Positions 34,076 to 46,150 of a DNA stretch of 64,000 bases are shown in pieces (the stretch's first letter is position 1; each line of letters begins with the position of its first letter). The stretch is from Nannobrachium achirus. Lineage: Eukaryota; Chordata; Actinopteri; Myctophiformes; Myctophidae. The notes under the pieces were generated by a model. The model did not search any database. It worked only from the letters and a program-made list of their open reading frames with translations, and was not told the origin of the DNA. A program made the translations under genes and the position numbers. Where the stretch lies: positions 49,850,518-49,914,517 of the forward strand of contig OY997651.1 of the NCBI GenBank assembly GCA_963921795.1, in the 5' to 3' direction.

Positions 34076-34138
<63 letters not shown>
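34076..34138. repeat. (GA)n microsatellite
   Basis: About 30 GA units. The Arg/Glu and Ser/Leu frames are artefacts. Confidence 0.95.
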
Positions 34139-34142
<4 letters not shown>

Positions 34143-34472
34143 AGGGATTGTTCCAAGCAGATAGAGAGAGATCTGAGACAGTTCCAGCGTGCAGGCAGAC
34201 TGAGCCACACTGCACCGCTACCTCATCATCACAGTAATACAAATGTAATAGCGAGCTGTCAAAGTAGAGCTAACTGTCAAAGTAGAACCGAGGAATCGGG
34301 CTTTTCTTTCGTCTGGATGTACAAACTTTTCACCGACTTCTCCGGCCGGGTCGGACCCTTTTCTAGCTTCTGGCAAAACAGGACCTTGTTATCTGCATCG
34401 AGAGAGGGGGGGAAACCACGAGATGATGGATGGATGAACATTTAGAAAAACGCTTGTTGGCTCCTTTATTTC

Positions 34473-34541
34473 TATAAAGCCAGCCAATAACAACTCTCGA
34501 GTAGAAGCTCTCTTCAAAGGATCTCTGCACTAAAACAGGAG
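34473..34541 (+). promoter_or_regulatory. Candidate TATA box and short non-coding first exon
   Basis: TATAAAG at 34473-34479 is followed 63 bp later by a strong splice donor, ACAGGAG|GTGAGT (exon end 34541). The stretch from ~34190 to 34541 is free of known repeats in this window. With a start about 30 bp after the TATA box the exon would be ~35-40 nt and untranslated. Inference only; no downstream acceptor could be matched. Confidence 0.3.
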
Positions 34542-34600
34542 GTGAGTCCGATCTGATTCTGTCTAGCTTTTAAAGAAGGGTCTTCTCTTTCTCTTTGGGG

Positions 34601-35077
34601 CAGTGGTGGATAATAACAATTGTGAGGTAATTGTACTTTACTTGAGTATTTCCAATTAATTTCCAATACTTCTACTCCACTCCACTACAACATCTCGGAT
34701 CCAAATATTGAACTTTTACTCCACTACATTTATTTGAAAACTTTAGTTACTAGTTACTTTGCAGATATAAATTAGCCTATAATATTATAAAACCTACATT
34801 AACCACATTGATTTAGCCCTATTCTATACCTTGGCTATTTGAAAATAGCCGATCTACAAGCTCACAACGCTTCGCATCGCCACTGTTGTGAGCTTGTAGA
34901 TCTGCTATTTTCAAACATTTTGTAGGCCTACTTTTATACCAATACTTTGGTACTTTTACTCAAGTAGGCCTAAATGTACTAGGCCTATTCAAGATTTAGC
35001 CTACTTCAACATTGTAGTATTGATCATTTTACAACATTTACAACATTACAACATTTGAGTGCATGCTTCCACCACTG
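34601..35077. mobile_element. CAGTGGTGGA-ended MITE with hairpin module
   Basis: Begins CAGTGGTGGATAATAACAAT and ends GCTTCCACCACTG. Interior is rich in GTACTTTTACTCAAGTA words. The middle (34838-34915) is a hairpin with 31-bp arms (one mismatch) from TTTGAAAATAGCMGATCTAC. Other members: 42084-43245, ~54360-54795 and ~59690-60115 (no hairpin). Confidence 0.8.
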
Positions 35078-35387
35078 CTCTGCCAGCTCTGGGGGTTGTT
35101 TATGAAGAGCGGTGGTGTGGCTGGTCAGAAGGAACGCTGCTGCTGCTGGTGCCGTGCAGTGAAGCCGTGCTGCCCGCGGCTGCACGCACTGTCTGGGACG
35201 CACGTCAGATTCCTAACAGAGTCGTAATTCATCATGGATGGCTCCGCCATGGCAGGCCAAAGCCACCGGCTAATAATAAACTTGGTCAGAAAGAACGAAG
35301 GGGGGGAAGAAAACGTAGTAGTTTTAGGAAAACAGACCTGATAGTCAGTCCTCTCTAATCAATGTAAAAAACTGCTCCGTTAATTGC

Positions 35388-35391
<4 letters not shown>

Positions 35392-35472
<81 letters not shown>
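35392..35472. repeat. (GT)n microsatellite
   Basis: About 40 uninterrupted GT units. Confidence 0.95.
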
Positions 35473-35476
<4 letters not shown>

Positions 35477-35602
35477 CATTTGTGCACAACACACACAGTC
35501 TGCAGATCATCTTGGGGTTAGCACACTATATTTTGTCACAATTTTGTTGCATTGTTGTCCTAATAAGGTTTTTGTCCATGCATGTATTATGGTTATGGAT
35601 AG

Positions 35603-35640
<38 letters not shown>

Positions 35641-35715
35641 AGAAGGTTGCATATAAGGTACAGTTTCATGACAGTAGGCTACAGTTCACTGGTACAAGGT
35701 CTACTAAAAGGATAC
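35603..35715 (-). mobile_element. Retroposon 3' end with (TTGA)n tail
   Basis: (ATTG)n at 35603-35640, then GGTACAGTTTCATGACAGTA and GTTCACTGGTACAAGGTCTA. Same family as 2322-2445, 9847-9998 and 21870-21965. Confidence 0.65.
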
Positions 35716-36247
35716 ACCCCCAAAAAGCAATTGAGGTCCTTAGAGCACCCCTATTCTGGGGGATTAAATAGCAGATCTACAAGCTGGGGGGGCTTGTACA
35801 TCTGCCATTTTTAAGCCATTTATATGTTGGCTATTCCAACATACCAGATCTACAAGCTCGCAAATACGTCACTTTGTGCTTTTTTTGGTGGTGAAAATAT
35901 TCTAATTTTGATTTTGGGTTCCATTTTGCAGATGAAAATATTTGGTGTAAAATAGGTGTGGCGGGGACTCATCTCAGGTCAATGTTTTTAAGTCAGTGGT
36001 TTTCAACCTTTTCATGCCGTGACCTCCCAAAATAATCTTATTTTAACCCCACCCATGAGAGCACTGCATTGTAGGAGGTTTAGTTTCACAGATAAACATT
36101 GTGAAAAAAGCTGATCTACAAGCTCACTATGCCTCACAACTTGTCTCTTTCTTAGGTCATGTTTGACCACTACAGGCTAGTAGCCAGTAGAGTTGTATCG
36201 ATATCGAAAAATCGATTTTAATTTGCAAGATCTAGGCCTACTGTATC

Positions 36248-36656
36248 CAGTGGCGTCAGTTCAGAAAAAGCTAAGGTATGGCAACATGACTGGTGTCTTG
36301 CACGCACGCCTTCGCGCACGTGCAAGACACCAGTCATGTTGCCATACCTTAGCAACAGGCATGGTACATTTATTTTAAGAAGTACATTTTATTTTTTCCC
36401 CCCGTTTCTACGGTTTCTTGGGCTGGATATGGCAGCCTGGAATGGTTGTTCAAGTGCAGCTAAACTTGGCATGTTAGTAAACGTGCCACAATTAACAATA
36501 ATGCATTGCACCTGTGCAATATACCATTTTGTCAAGATGGGGAGAATAAAAGTGTGGAGACATTCATGGATTTATATTCATAAGTAACTTTTATTTTCCC
36601 CCTGGACCCAGGGTATGGCAGCTGCATACCCCTGCCATACCCAATTGACGCCCCTG
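36248..36656. mobile_element. hAT-type element, TSD ACTGTATC, with its own palindrome
   Basis: CAGTGGCGTCAGTTCAG at the left and TTGACGCCCCTG at the right, flanked by ACTGTATC at 36240-36247 and 36657-36664. Shares TTTCTACGGTTTCTTGGGCT and GGGTATGGCAGCTGCA with 60159-60661. Instead of the dispersed hairpin it carries a perfect palindrome at 36271-36352. Confidence 0.9.
36271..36352. repeat. Perfect 34-bp-arm palindrome inside a hAT MITE
   Basis: Left arm starts CTAAGGTATGGCAACATGAC; right arm ends with its exact complement at 36352. The loop is 14 nt. The outer part is the element's own sequence, inverted. Confidence 0.95.
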
Positions 36657-36901
36657 ACTGTATCGTTATGCAAACAGCAAACTATGGTATTGTTTGACTT
36701 TGTTTCTTATTGAAATGTTTTGCAATGCAAATAATCGCATTGAATCGTTTTGCAATGCAAATAATCGATTAAATCTTGAGTTGTATTTAGCAATTTGAGA
36801 AGAAAAGGAGTATTGAGAGTTTTAGTTACTTTTCCATTACATGTCGCTACATTTGTGTGGTTTACTGGGTTTGTCCATTATTTTATGCTTTAACGATAAA
36901 T

Positions 36902-36948
36902 AAATAGCAGATATACAAGCTCACAGCACGGTAGATCTGCTATTATTG
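36902..36948. repeat. Shortened hairpin module
   Basis: AAATAGCAGATATACAAGCT on the left and GTAGATCTGCTATT on the right, with a collapsed tip. Confidence 0.7.
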
Positions 36949-37009
36949 AAAAGTCTTTGAATATTCTTGACCCGATTCTATAAATGGCTTCTAAATCCTT
37001 CTTCTAAAT

Positions 37010-37366
37010 CAGTGGTTCTCAAACTTTTTCATGTCAAGGACCCTCAAAATTACATTTATTTGGCCGCGGACCCCCATCTCAAAATATGTTGTTCCAGGGG
37101 ACCCTCAGAAGCAGAGATTGGAGTTACAAAAGTTTGCTTTGAAAAAATATATATATTCAAAGACTTGCACACATTTTCACAAATTTCCAAAAAAATAGCA
37201 GATCTACAAGCTTGCAGCGCTGTGAGCTTGTATATTATCTGCAATTTTTCAATAGCTAAAGTATAACATCATTCCGGGTCTTAAATTAAGCAAATTACCT
37301 GGGTACCCCGGCAACATCATTTGGGGACCCCACAGGAGATCCCAAGTCACAGATTGAGAACCACTG
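37010..37366. mobile_element. Charlie-like hAT MITE with hairpin module
   Basis: CAGTGGTTCTCAAACTTTTT at the left and GATTGAGAACCACTG at the right are typical hAT-Charlie-type ends. The interior has GGACCCCCATCTC blocks and the hairpin at 37190-37249. No perfect TSD (TTCTAAAT versus GTTTAAGT). The same family appears partly or wholly at 43768-44050, 51356-51487 (minus), 52640-52785 (minus) and 62755-63000. Confidence 0.75.
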
Positions 37367-37586
37367 GTTTAAGTGACTGTTGCTGTGCTCCTATAGGCCC
37401 TCTCCGCTCCAGACAGACAGTGCAGCTTATGGTACACGGCATTGTACAGTAGGCCTACGGTCACAGGGACGTATAGGCCGCTAATCTAATCTTGTTTGCT
37501 TGATCCTCATTTGCATTAGCGCACTGAACATAGATGACCCATTAACACCCATTGAACCGACGGGGCCAAGTTAGCCTGCGTGTAAT
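37367..37586. other. Apparently unique intergenic block
   Basis: GC-richer, free of the window's repeats, with CTTGATCCTCATTTGCATTA and AACACCCATTGAACCGACGG. No exon recognised. Could be a conserved non-coding element; this needs comparison with other species. Confidence 0.3.
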
Positions 37587-37973
37587 AGGGCTGTCACAAT
37601 TATTACATAACCGCCTAATCACAGTTATTTGACATAATCACGATTCTTTTTCATAATCGGCATAATCGTGTCCATGTTGAAAAATTTTCATATATATTTT
37701 TCTAAAGTAAAAAAATAGTGGAAATGGCAGATCTACAAGCTCACAACGTTGTGAGCTTGTAGATCGGCTATTTCCACTATCCATGTTCTTTTTTTAAGTA
37801 TAAAGTTGTCAAATATGTCAGTAATTTCTTTATATAGTTAGTGTCATATCTAGCAACTTCAAAGCCTAAAAGCCAAACAGAAATGTAATTGTCAACAACA
37901 AAAATACAATTAAATCGTTAATCGCAATTATTATTATATTATCATGTAAAATGTCATAATAATGACAGCCCTA
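37587..37973. mobile_element. TAGGGCTGTCAC-ended hAT-type MITE with hairpin
   Basis: Ends TAGGGCTGTCACAATTATTA and AATGACAGCCCTA. Hairpin at 37715-37780 with ~33-bp arms from ATAGTGGAAATGGCAGATCT and no separate tip. Related to 29178-30210. Confidence 0.8.
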
Positions 37974-38221
37974 CCTGTGTGAGCACAGTGGCCAACGACA
38001 ATGTAAATGTGTGTAGCACACTCAGAGTAGATCATAACTACACATGCTATGTGGAGTTATATTGCATTTGTAGATGTTTATTGCAGTGTTATTTGCATTG
38101 GAGCCATGGTATCAACTCACTTTATGTGTTTTATAGTGGCATGTTTTTCATACTGAACCAGCCTTATCTACCAGCCTGTTGCTACTATTTTATAGAAGTT
38201 TTATTTGAATAGACACTTACA

Positions 38222-38387
<166 letters not shown>

Positions 38388-38689
38388 GCACACACACACG
38401 CACGCACACACACAAATAGCCTTTATATCCTCCTCATTGTTCTATACATTTACATCCTCGCATGGACATGAAAATCTATATTTCTTTCAAAAAAAGGAAA
38501 ATCTTTCAGGATAATACTGCATATAATTCCACAGTAATGCTGCGATCATGTGGGTTGCCCTGTGCTGTTGTGAGCTCGTACGTTGCAGCTTGTGTGGGAA
38601 GGTGGGTGCCATGGCCAGTGTGTGCTCAGGGCCTCTGGTCATTATAATCCGCCCATGCGTGTCAGGCCTGTCATGATTATGACATTACT

Positions 38690-38852
38690 CATAGAGTTCC
38701 TGGTTCAATCCCCTGTGGCTCCTCATGGGTTATGGTTGAAGTGTCCTTGAGCAAGACACTGAACCCCCCAACTGCTCCTAATGAGCAGGGTGCCTTGCAT
38801 GGTTTCCTCTGTCATCTGTGTGTGCGTGCGTGTGTGCCAGTGTGCGTGCGTG

Positions 38853-38896
<44 letters not shown>

Positions 38897-38930
38897 CCCG
38901 CATTCGAGTGTGCGAGTGTACTGCACTAAA
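38690..38930. mobile_element. Repeat end plus (TGCC)n tetranucleotide array
   Basis: GAAGTGTCCTTGAGCAAGAC and ACTGAACCCCCCAA match a common fish repeat, also seen in reverse sense near 25980-26010. (TGCC)n occupies 38850-38898. Confidence 0.6.
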
Positions 38931-39464
38931 AATCACGAAAACAATAGAACACTTTTTAAAGGTCCATGAAACACAAAATCACTTTTTCTATAAATATATA
39001 TTATATCAATGAGTCACTTGTGATAGGGAGCAGTGATATGGTTCAGTTTGCCTATAGCCTTGTGGATTCAGAGCTTTCTGCTGGTCTCTGCAGCTATTTC
39101 TGTTTATTTCCGGTTTCTAGAAGAAAAGAAAACTTTGGCGCCACTCATTAAATATTAGCTATCATTGTTCTAGAGTGCAATGTGACGTAGGCATATCTAA
39201 TTAATATTAACGTTTGTTTAATATAGAGTTGTATCAAGGGGGGGCGTGGTTTCATTCTGCCCTTGTTGTGGCGTCTCGTTGTGTTGTTCAGAGCATAGAC
39301 TGTAGGGCTGTCGCAGTGGGGCACTTGTTGATTAGATTCGGCAACTCCATGTGCTATAACCAGTTAAAATGGGCAAGTATTTTACAAACAAGCTGTCTGA
39401 GCTTTTTTCCATGGACACACTTTCTCCAGCTTTGGACTGTTTACCACGGAACCGAAGAAGAAGG

Positions 39465-39466
<2 letters not shown>

Positions 39467-39534
<68 letters not shown>
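39467..39534. repeat. (GT)n in the left foldback arm
   Basis: About 34 GT units. The complementary tract in the right arm is 39817-39921 and longer. Confidence 0.95.
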
Positions 39535-39543
<9 letters not shown>

Positions 39544-39588
39544 CGTCGTGACAGCGCGCACACACACACACACAACGTCCACACACGA

Positions 39589-39774
39589 AAAATAGCAGAT
39601 CTACAAGCTCACAACGCGTCGCGAAAGTGACTCGTTGTGAGCTTGTATGTCAGCTACGTAGCTATGTAGCCGAGCTAAATAACCGTACGGCTATTAGCTC
39701 GGCTACATAGCTGATATACAAGCTCACAACGTGTCACTTTCGCGATGCATTGTGAGCTTGTAGATCTGCTATTT
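39589..39774. repeat. Two hairpin modules flanking the foldback centre
   Basis: AAAATAGCAGATCTACAAGC at 39589 pairs with GCTTGTAGATCTGCTATTTT ending 39774. Each side also has an internal CGCGTCGCGAAAGTGACTCG-type tip, so the whole is a hairpin of hairpins. Confidence 0.85.
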
Positions 39775-39813
39775 TTCGTGTGTGGACGTTGTGTGTGCGT
39801 GCGCACTGTCACG

Positions 39814-39929
<116 letters not shown>

Positions 39930-40324
39930 CACCGAAAATAGCTATCGGCGATAGCTTAGCGTCCCTTCTTCTTCGGTTCCGTGGTAAACAGTCCAAAGCT
40001 GGAGAAAGTGTGTCCATGGATAAATGCTCAGCCAGCTTCTTTGTAAAATACTTGCCCATTTTAAATGTTTATAGAACATGGAGTTGCCGAATCTTTATAC
40101 TTTTTACACCTCCAATGGCTGGTTTTAAAAATTGTTTCCGAAATGGAAACAGCAACAAGTGCGACAGCTTCGCTCTGTCTCTCTGATAGTTCTAACACAA
40201 TGATGTGCACGCATTACTCCGCCCCTCCCCCCACAACAGCAGATAACCACGCCTACATTTCAGATTTCTTTTCATGTTCTGAAATCCCATAAAACAAAAT
40301 AAAGAGGCGGGGTTTCTTATCCCT

Positions 40325-40654
40325 TTAAAGGAGTTGTTCACCCCCAAAATGACTTTTTTCCTATTGATTAGTCACGCCATGGAGACTATAGAGTTCAATA
40401 ATATATATATACATTTTTTTTTGTCGCATTCCTAAGACAAAAATATGATAACAATAAATGTACCCCCATTTGTTCCGGATGGGGACCCGTTTTGAAACGG
40501 GTCCCCATCCGGAATCAATGGGGGTAAATTTACTCGAATCAAATTTTTGTCTTAGGAATGTGACAAAAACCACAAAATATTATTGAACTCTACTCTCCAT
40601 GGCATGAGTAATCAATAGAAAAAAAGTCATTTTGGGGGTGAACTACTCCTTTAA
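40325..40654. mobile_element. Complete palindromic TTAA MITE (AAAGGAGTTGTTCACC)
   Basis: TTAA at both ends (40325-40328 and 40651-40654). ~160-bp arms with ACCCCCAAAATGACTTTTTT, CCATGGAGACT and TTTTTGTCGCATTCCTAAGA centre on an 18-bp-arm hairpin at 40475-40512 (CCGGATGGGGACCCGTTT). Best-preserved member; others at 22357-22390 (end only), 27360-27475, 31469-31650 and 32673-33242. Confidence 0.9.
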
Positions 40655-40733
40655 CACTTATCTTTTCTTTTCTTTAACGACTATCTGAAATATGAAGTGA
40701 ACCCTTGTAAAAAAAAACAAAGTTGTCCTTTAA
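40651..40733. mobile_element. Single arm of the 30353-30797 TTAA MITE
   Basis: TTAACACTTATCTTTTCTTT to GTTGTCCTTTAA, abutting the previous MITE and sharing its TTAA. Confidence 0.75.
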
Positions 40734-40958
40734 GGTTAGCATTCATCAGTCGGCAGGTTATCCTCGGACTACTGGGACCTCGAAACAGCGGGACCCCGGA
40801 AAAATCGATAGGCGCCCATGTCCAGGGGCTGTGCTTGTTCATCAAACTGCCTCACGCTACAGAAATAGGATATAGGCTCCTGCCCTATGGGCCTCATGGC
40901 TCGGCGAGGCTTACTTACATTTACTCGAACCATACACGAGAAAATTATATTTTATTTA

Positions 40959-41510
40959 CCAGTAAGACTCACTAAATCGGGAGATAAGCGACCGTCAGGT
41001 CGCATACACAAACTTTAGAAGGCAATGGTATAGCCAATCAGGAGGGAATATGGGAAATGGGACAGATCCATGCAATTACATGACTTTAGAGATACTTATA
41101 CCGCTTTGCGGGATTTTAGGGCAAAATCTGTAGGAGCAGTGTCCAAAAATGTGTTTTTCAAAAATCGGCCAGATGGTGGCGATAGATGGGACAGATGCAT
41201 TTTGATGACATGACTGTAGAGATACTGTGTACTGATTTGCATGATTTTAGGGCAAAATCTGTAGGAGCAGAGTCCAAAAATATGTCTTGCAAGAATCGGC
41301 CTCATGGTGGCGCTAGAAGAGGGCCATGTGAGAAATTAGGGGTGGAGGTTGTGGTTTGGTAAGTGTGTGTGTGCAAAGTTTGGCATGGATCGGGGCAACG
41401 GTGGCGGAGATATGAGTAGGGTAAAAGTGTGACGTGACGGACAGACTGACAGACGGACGGACGGACGGCCGGTGGAGGTTTTGATAGTAACTGCGACCTG
41501 ACGGTCGCAA
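40959..41510 (+). mobile_element. GCGACC-ended element, copy 2 (internally deleted)
   Basis: CCAGTAAGACTCACTAAATC at the left and GCGACCTGACGGTCGCAA at the right. The subterminal repeats read GCGACCGTCAGGTCGC and its exact complement, where copies 1 and 3 have GTAG/CTAC in the core. Interior differs: GGCAAAATCTGTAGGAGCAG is present twice and the conserved long frame is lost. Confidence 0.82.
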
Positions 41511-42083
41511 TTAAAAAAAAGGTTACTTAGTGCCGCTTTGACTCATTTTGTCCCATTGGAACCCCCTCAAGGACCCCTGAGGGGGTCCCCGGACCCCACT
41601 TTGAGAACCAGCGACTAAAGGGGCGACGGCCAGGCTGAAAGTGGTTTTTAATGCACCCTTGTTTGTTGCCACCAACGACAGCAAAATACTGTATATGAGA
41701 GTGTGTGTCTGTTGTTCTGTGTTCCGTGCCGTTATGAAACAAACATGACTTCAGGGAGGCATAAAGTTTTATCAGATGCTATGAAGATGCATCTAAACAG
41801 CACACCGCCTCCGTAATAACCGCGTTATGAGGTATTATCCGTCGCGCATGCAAGGCAGCGCTTTAATGTCCTCGTAAAGATATTGCCTTTGTTTAATGAG
41901 CTAGTCGGGCATATCACTGCTGACAGCGCTGCACCGCGGCCCATGAATCAAACCTCTTTAGATTTGTTATGTGGCTGAGGGGGGAATCGCGTCCGGGAGG
42001 TTATTAACCACCGAGGGCAGACAAATTTCAGGTGGGTAACAGTCACCGATGATTCTGTTCTACAGGGCTTTCATAGTGTCTGT
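41511..42083. other. Intergenic; includes an apparently unique GC-balanced block
   Basis: 41540-41622 is a Charlie-like hAT end (GGGGTCCCCGGACCCCACTT, TTGAGAACCAG). From ~41750 to 42060 no repeat is recognised (for example TGTTTAATGAGCTAGTCGGG and AAACCTCTTTAGATTTGTTA). Could be a conserved non-coding element; no exon supported. Confidence 0.35.
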
Positions 42084-42178
42084 CAGTGTTAGGAAAAGTA
42101 CTCACATTTTGTAAAAGTATCAATACTGCAATGTAGATGTGCTCCGTTACAAGTAAAAGTCCAGAATTCACGATGTAC

Positions 42179-42878
42179 TTAACTCATTCTGTGCCTATCC
42201 CGAACATGTTCGGCTTTATTTCAATCCAATACAATTTTTTTTTTATTAATTGACTTACCCTGAGCTGCTTGTAGAGTCGTGGGTGGTCCTGGCTCGTCCT
42301 ACGCTAGCCAGCTAGCCATTTTACATGGTCCGACGATATATTCCATTAAAAATGGTTTACATTTTTACATACAAATACATTTTTGAGCCCCCCAATGTTC
42401 ACCAAATGTTCAGCGCCACTTCCGGAACGACGTCCAGTGTGCCTATCCCGAACATGTTCGGCTTTTTTAATGAAATGAATAAAATGATCCGAGGCCTTCT
42501 GAAGCCTGAGCCTAAATTTAAAATCCAGTGTTCCAAATCCGGGGGCCGCCATGCCGGCCGTTAGCCGCGAACGGCGCCGCGAATCGCCGCCGAATCCAAT
42601 GAAAAACCACATCTTTGGAGGCCCATATCTCTGGATTGTGTTTTTAGGGATGTGGCGCGAGGTTTATTTACGGCGAAATCGCCGAAAAATGATCTTTAAA
42701 ATGACAAAATGGGAATAGCTATTCTGTTAGCATTATCATCCGGGACCTTTCCATGACGTGCACGAACGTGAGCACGCGCGTCACTGCAACGTGAGTCCCC
42801 GGATGCTAATGCAGTCCCCTATGGGAGAAAGTCTGGCATTCTTTGGTGCCCTCTAGGGGCTGGCACTGGAAGCGTTAA
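42179..42878. mobile_element. TTAA-target element nested in a hAT MITE
   Basis: TTAACTCATTCTGTGCC at the left and GGCACTGGAAGCGTTAA at the right, with TTAA at 42179-42182 and 42875-42878. Ends resemble 6974-7606. Contains two copies of TGCCTATCCCGAACATGTTC GG (about 42191 and 42439) around a 10-bp palindrome GAACATGTTC. A 79-codon frame has no domain. Confidence 0.8.
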
Positions 42879-42940
42879 GTAAAAGTATTAAAGTGTTGGC
42901 ATCAAAATTTACTTAAAATACCAAAAGTAAAAGTACAAAA

Positions 42941-43023
42941 TGTTTGAAAATAGCAGATCTATAAGCTCACAACGCGTCGCGATGCGACGCGTTGTGAGCC
43001 TGTAGATCAGCTATTTTCAAACA
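42941..43023. repeat. Dispersed hairpin module, ~41-bp arms
   Basis: TGTTTGAAAATAGCAGATCT to the tip GCGTCGCGATGCGACGC and back, few mismatches. Confidence 0.9.
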
Positions 43024-43767
43024 GCCTAGGTATGAAATAGGGCTAAAGTGGTTTGTGTATGTTTTAAAATATTATAATTTATACCTGCAAAGTAACTAGT
43101 AACTAAAGTTTTCAAATAATTGTAGTGGAGTAAAAGTACAATAATTGGATCTGAGATGTAGTGGAGTAGAAGTAAAAGCAATGGACATTGGAAATACTCA
43201 AGTAAAGTACAAATAAATGTAAAGTAAATGTACTTTACACCACTGGCGTCTGTTATTTCCTTTGCTGTCAAGGTGTATGGAAACCTTGGGCGCTTGAAAA
43301 ATGCCCTTAACGGTGTAGTGTGAGGGGGGGCTAGCAAGATTGCGGAGGTATACAATCCCGCTGTCTGAGTCATATAATATGACGAGCAGGTGCTGAAGAA
43401 AGCACCATCTATTAGAGCAGACAGCTCTCATAAATCCTGTATATGAATGTTTGCCTCCCGGGGCCAACGGTTAGAGGCCCCTGCAACAAAAAATAATAAT
43501 AGGTACAAATTCTCGTTTATCCCATTCAGAACGGGTACACATTTTGTGTATCATTATTTTATGCTTTAACTAGCTAGATCTGCTATTTTTGAAAAATCGT
43601 GAAAATTAGAATTTTGAACCCGATTCTATAAGTGTCTTTTGAATCCTTCTAAGATTTTTTGAAAAACCTATGTTTCTATGTCAGCAATCTGGCCAGCCAT
43701 CGTCAAAGAAAAGGTCCTTTTCACTTAACTGGAGCTCAGTTAGTCTGTTCTTGAGAGACTACTATGT

Positions 43768-44050
43768 CAGTGGTTCTCAAACCTTTTCATTTGAAGGTCC
43801 CCCAAAATGATATGTATTTGGCCACGGACCCCTATCTCAAAATATCTAGTTCCAGGGAGACCACCAAGAAGCAAAATTTGAGTTACAAACGTTCGCTTTG
43901 AAAATACATGTATTCAAAGATTTGCACACATGTTCACGACTTTTTCAAAAATAGCAGATCTACAAGCTCGCAGCGCGGCACTCTCCGCGCTGTGAGCTTG
44001 TATATCTGCTATTTTTCACTGGATAAAACATTCAATAATTCTAGACCTAA
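43768..44050. mobile_element. Charlie-like hAT MITE with hairpin module
   Basis: CAGTGGTTCTCAAACCTTTT at the left. Hairpin at 43946-44018 with GCAGCGCGGCACTC / CCGCGCTG tip. The right end has decayed. Confidence 0.7.
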
Positions 44051-44239
44051 ATGGGGTTATACATACTTCCATTCGTGCCATGAATAATGGAAGCAGGCAC
44101 AGGAGGAGGTAGCTGTTGTTTAGTTTCAGGGGACAGTTGACAGGCCCATCTCCATCTGGTAACGATGTACTGATGTGTTTTTCATCTATTCTTTCTTTTG
44201 TTTCCTGCGGCGCAATATGGTCGCGGTCTGCCGGCCACA

Positions 44240-44420
44240 ATTATGGAGGTGGGTGGGAGGATGGTTGTTGTTACAGGCATGTGCACACACATAGACACCA
44301 AAGAGGGCGTGAGCCCCTGCCCTTTTATATGTCTGTAAAAAGTGCCCGATCCAGACCCTGAATGTAGTTTTTACTATGGTGAAAGAGATGCAAATGCCCG
44401 CTGAAGGCAGCATTCAAGAG
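44240..44420 (-). mobile_element. Fragment of CAGGGACGTGC family
   Basis: GGCATGTGCACACACATAGA, CCAAAGAGGGCGTGAGCCCC and GGTGAAAGAGATGCAAATGC match the right half of 54868-55255 in reverse. Confidence 0.65.
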
Positions 44421-44544
44421 AATAAATAGCCTTGTCCAAACTGTCCTTCTTTTCCCTCTCTATTTCTCAAACATTTTTCTGCGGGCACACTTTTCATGTC
44501 CCAAAAATCCATGGGCACACCAACATAATAAGGGGGTGTAAATA

Positions 44545-44797
44545 TTGTCACTGTCGGGAAGAAACCTTGTATCTCCAATTTTCAAATGTGTACGTCTCTT
44601 CGCAAAGTAAAGCCCTGCTTCATCATACAAGGCTGTCGCACAACAGTAGTGAAAACAGCAGATCTACAAGCACACAACGCCTCGCACCGCGAGGCGTTGT
44701 GTGCTTGTAGATCGGCCAAATGTTCATGATTTAAACTAGCTCGCAGCGCGGCACTCGGACTCGGTGCAGCGCTGCGAGCTTGTATATCTGCTATTCT
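44545..44797. mobile_element. AAACCTTGTAT-family repeat with hairpin, followed by a second hairpin
   Basis: Hairpin 44647-44717 has GCACACAAC on the left and GTTGTGTGC on the right, where most copies have GCTCACAAC/GTTGTGAGC. A second module (44736-44797) with a GCGGCACTCGGACTCGGTGC tip follows. Confidence 0.75.
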
Positions 44798-45140
44798 TCA
44801 ATAGATAAAGCACAAAATGTGAGTTATGCGGGCCCTTGAATTCTTAAAAAAAAAAAGTAAAACCCATCCTTCCCCTCCCCTCAGCTATGTTTTTCTAAGT
44901 GTGGAACCATGTAATCAACGCCTCGCGAACTTTCTTTCTGGCCCAGCGCCAACTGCCTGAGAAATGCTTGCGTGCGGTTGGTATGTGTGCCCTAGAAATC
45001 TCTGGAGATTAGGATGGAATGTAATCTGTGTATGAAACCAATAGACGACCTGGGGAACAACGTTAATACAGCTAATATAAACGCTCAGGATCAGGTTGTT
45101 GGTCAAGGGCTCCCAACGCCCCGGTTCCACAGATAAATAT

Positions 45141-45208
45141 TGTGAAAATAGCAGATCTACATGCTCACAACCCCTCGCAACGCGAGGCGTTGTGAGCGTT
45201 GTGAGCAT
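45141..45208. repeat. Dispersed hairpin module
   Basis: TGTGAAAATAGCAGATCTAC at the left; tip CCTCGCAACGCGAGG; right arm truncated after GTTGTGAGC. Confidence 0.75.

Positions 45209-46150
<942 letters not shown>

Larger units (their letters stand above)
35078..36247. other. Intergenic DNA with repeats, no gene seen
   Basis: 35078-35360 is apparently unique, with a 99-codon frame (35059-35358) lacking any recognised domain. Then (GT)n at 35392-35472, a retroposon tail at 35603-35715 (minus), a shortened hairpin at 35765-35812, one arm at 35838-35863 and another at 36103-36130. Confidence 0.45.
42084..43245. mobile_element. CAGTG..CACTG MITE with nested element and hairpin
   Basis: Left CAGTGTTAGGAAAAGTACTC, right TGTACTTTACACCACTG, flanked by GTGTCTGT (42076-42083) and GCGTCTGT (43246-43253), an 8-bp TSD with one mismatch, as expected for hAT. 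A TTAA element is nested at 42179-42878 and the hairpin module is at 42941-43023. Confidence 0.82.

Noticed and set aside
35059..35358. 99-codon plus-strand frame
   Set aside because: No recognisable motif, and it begins inside the end of a MITE.
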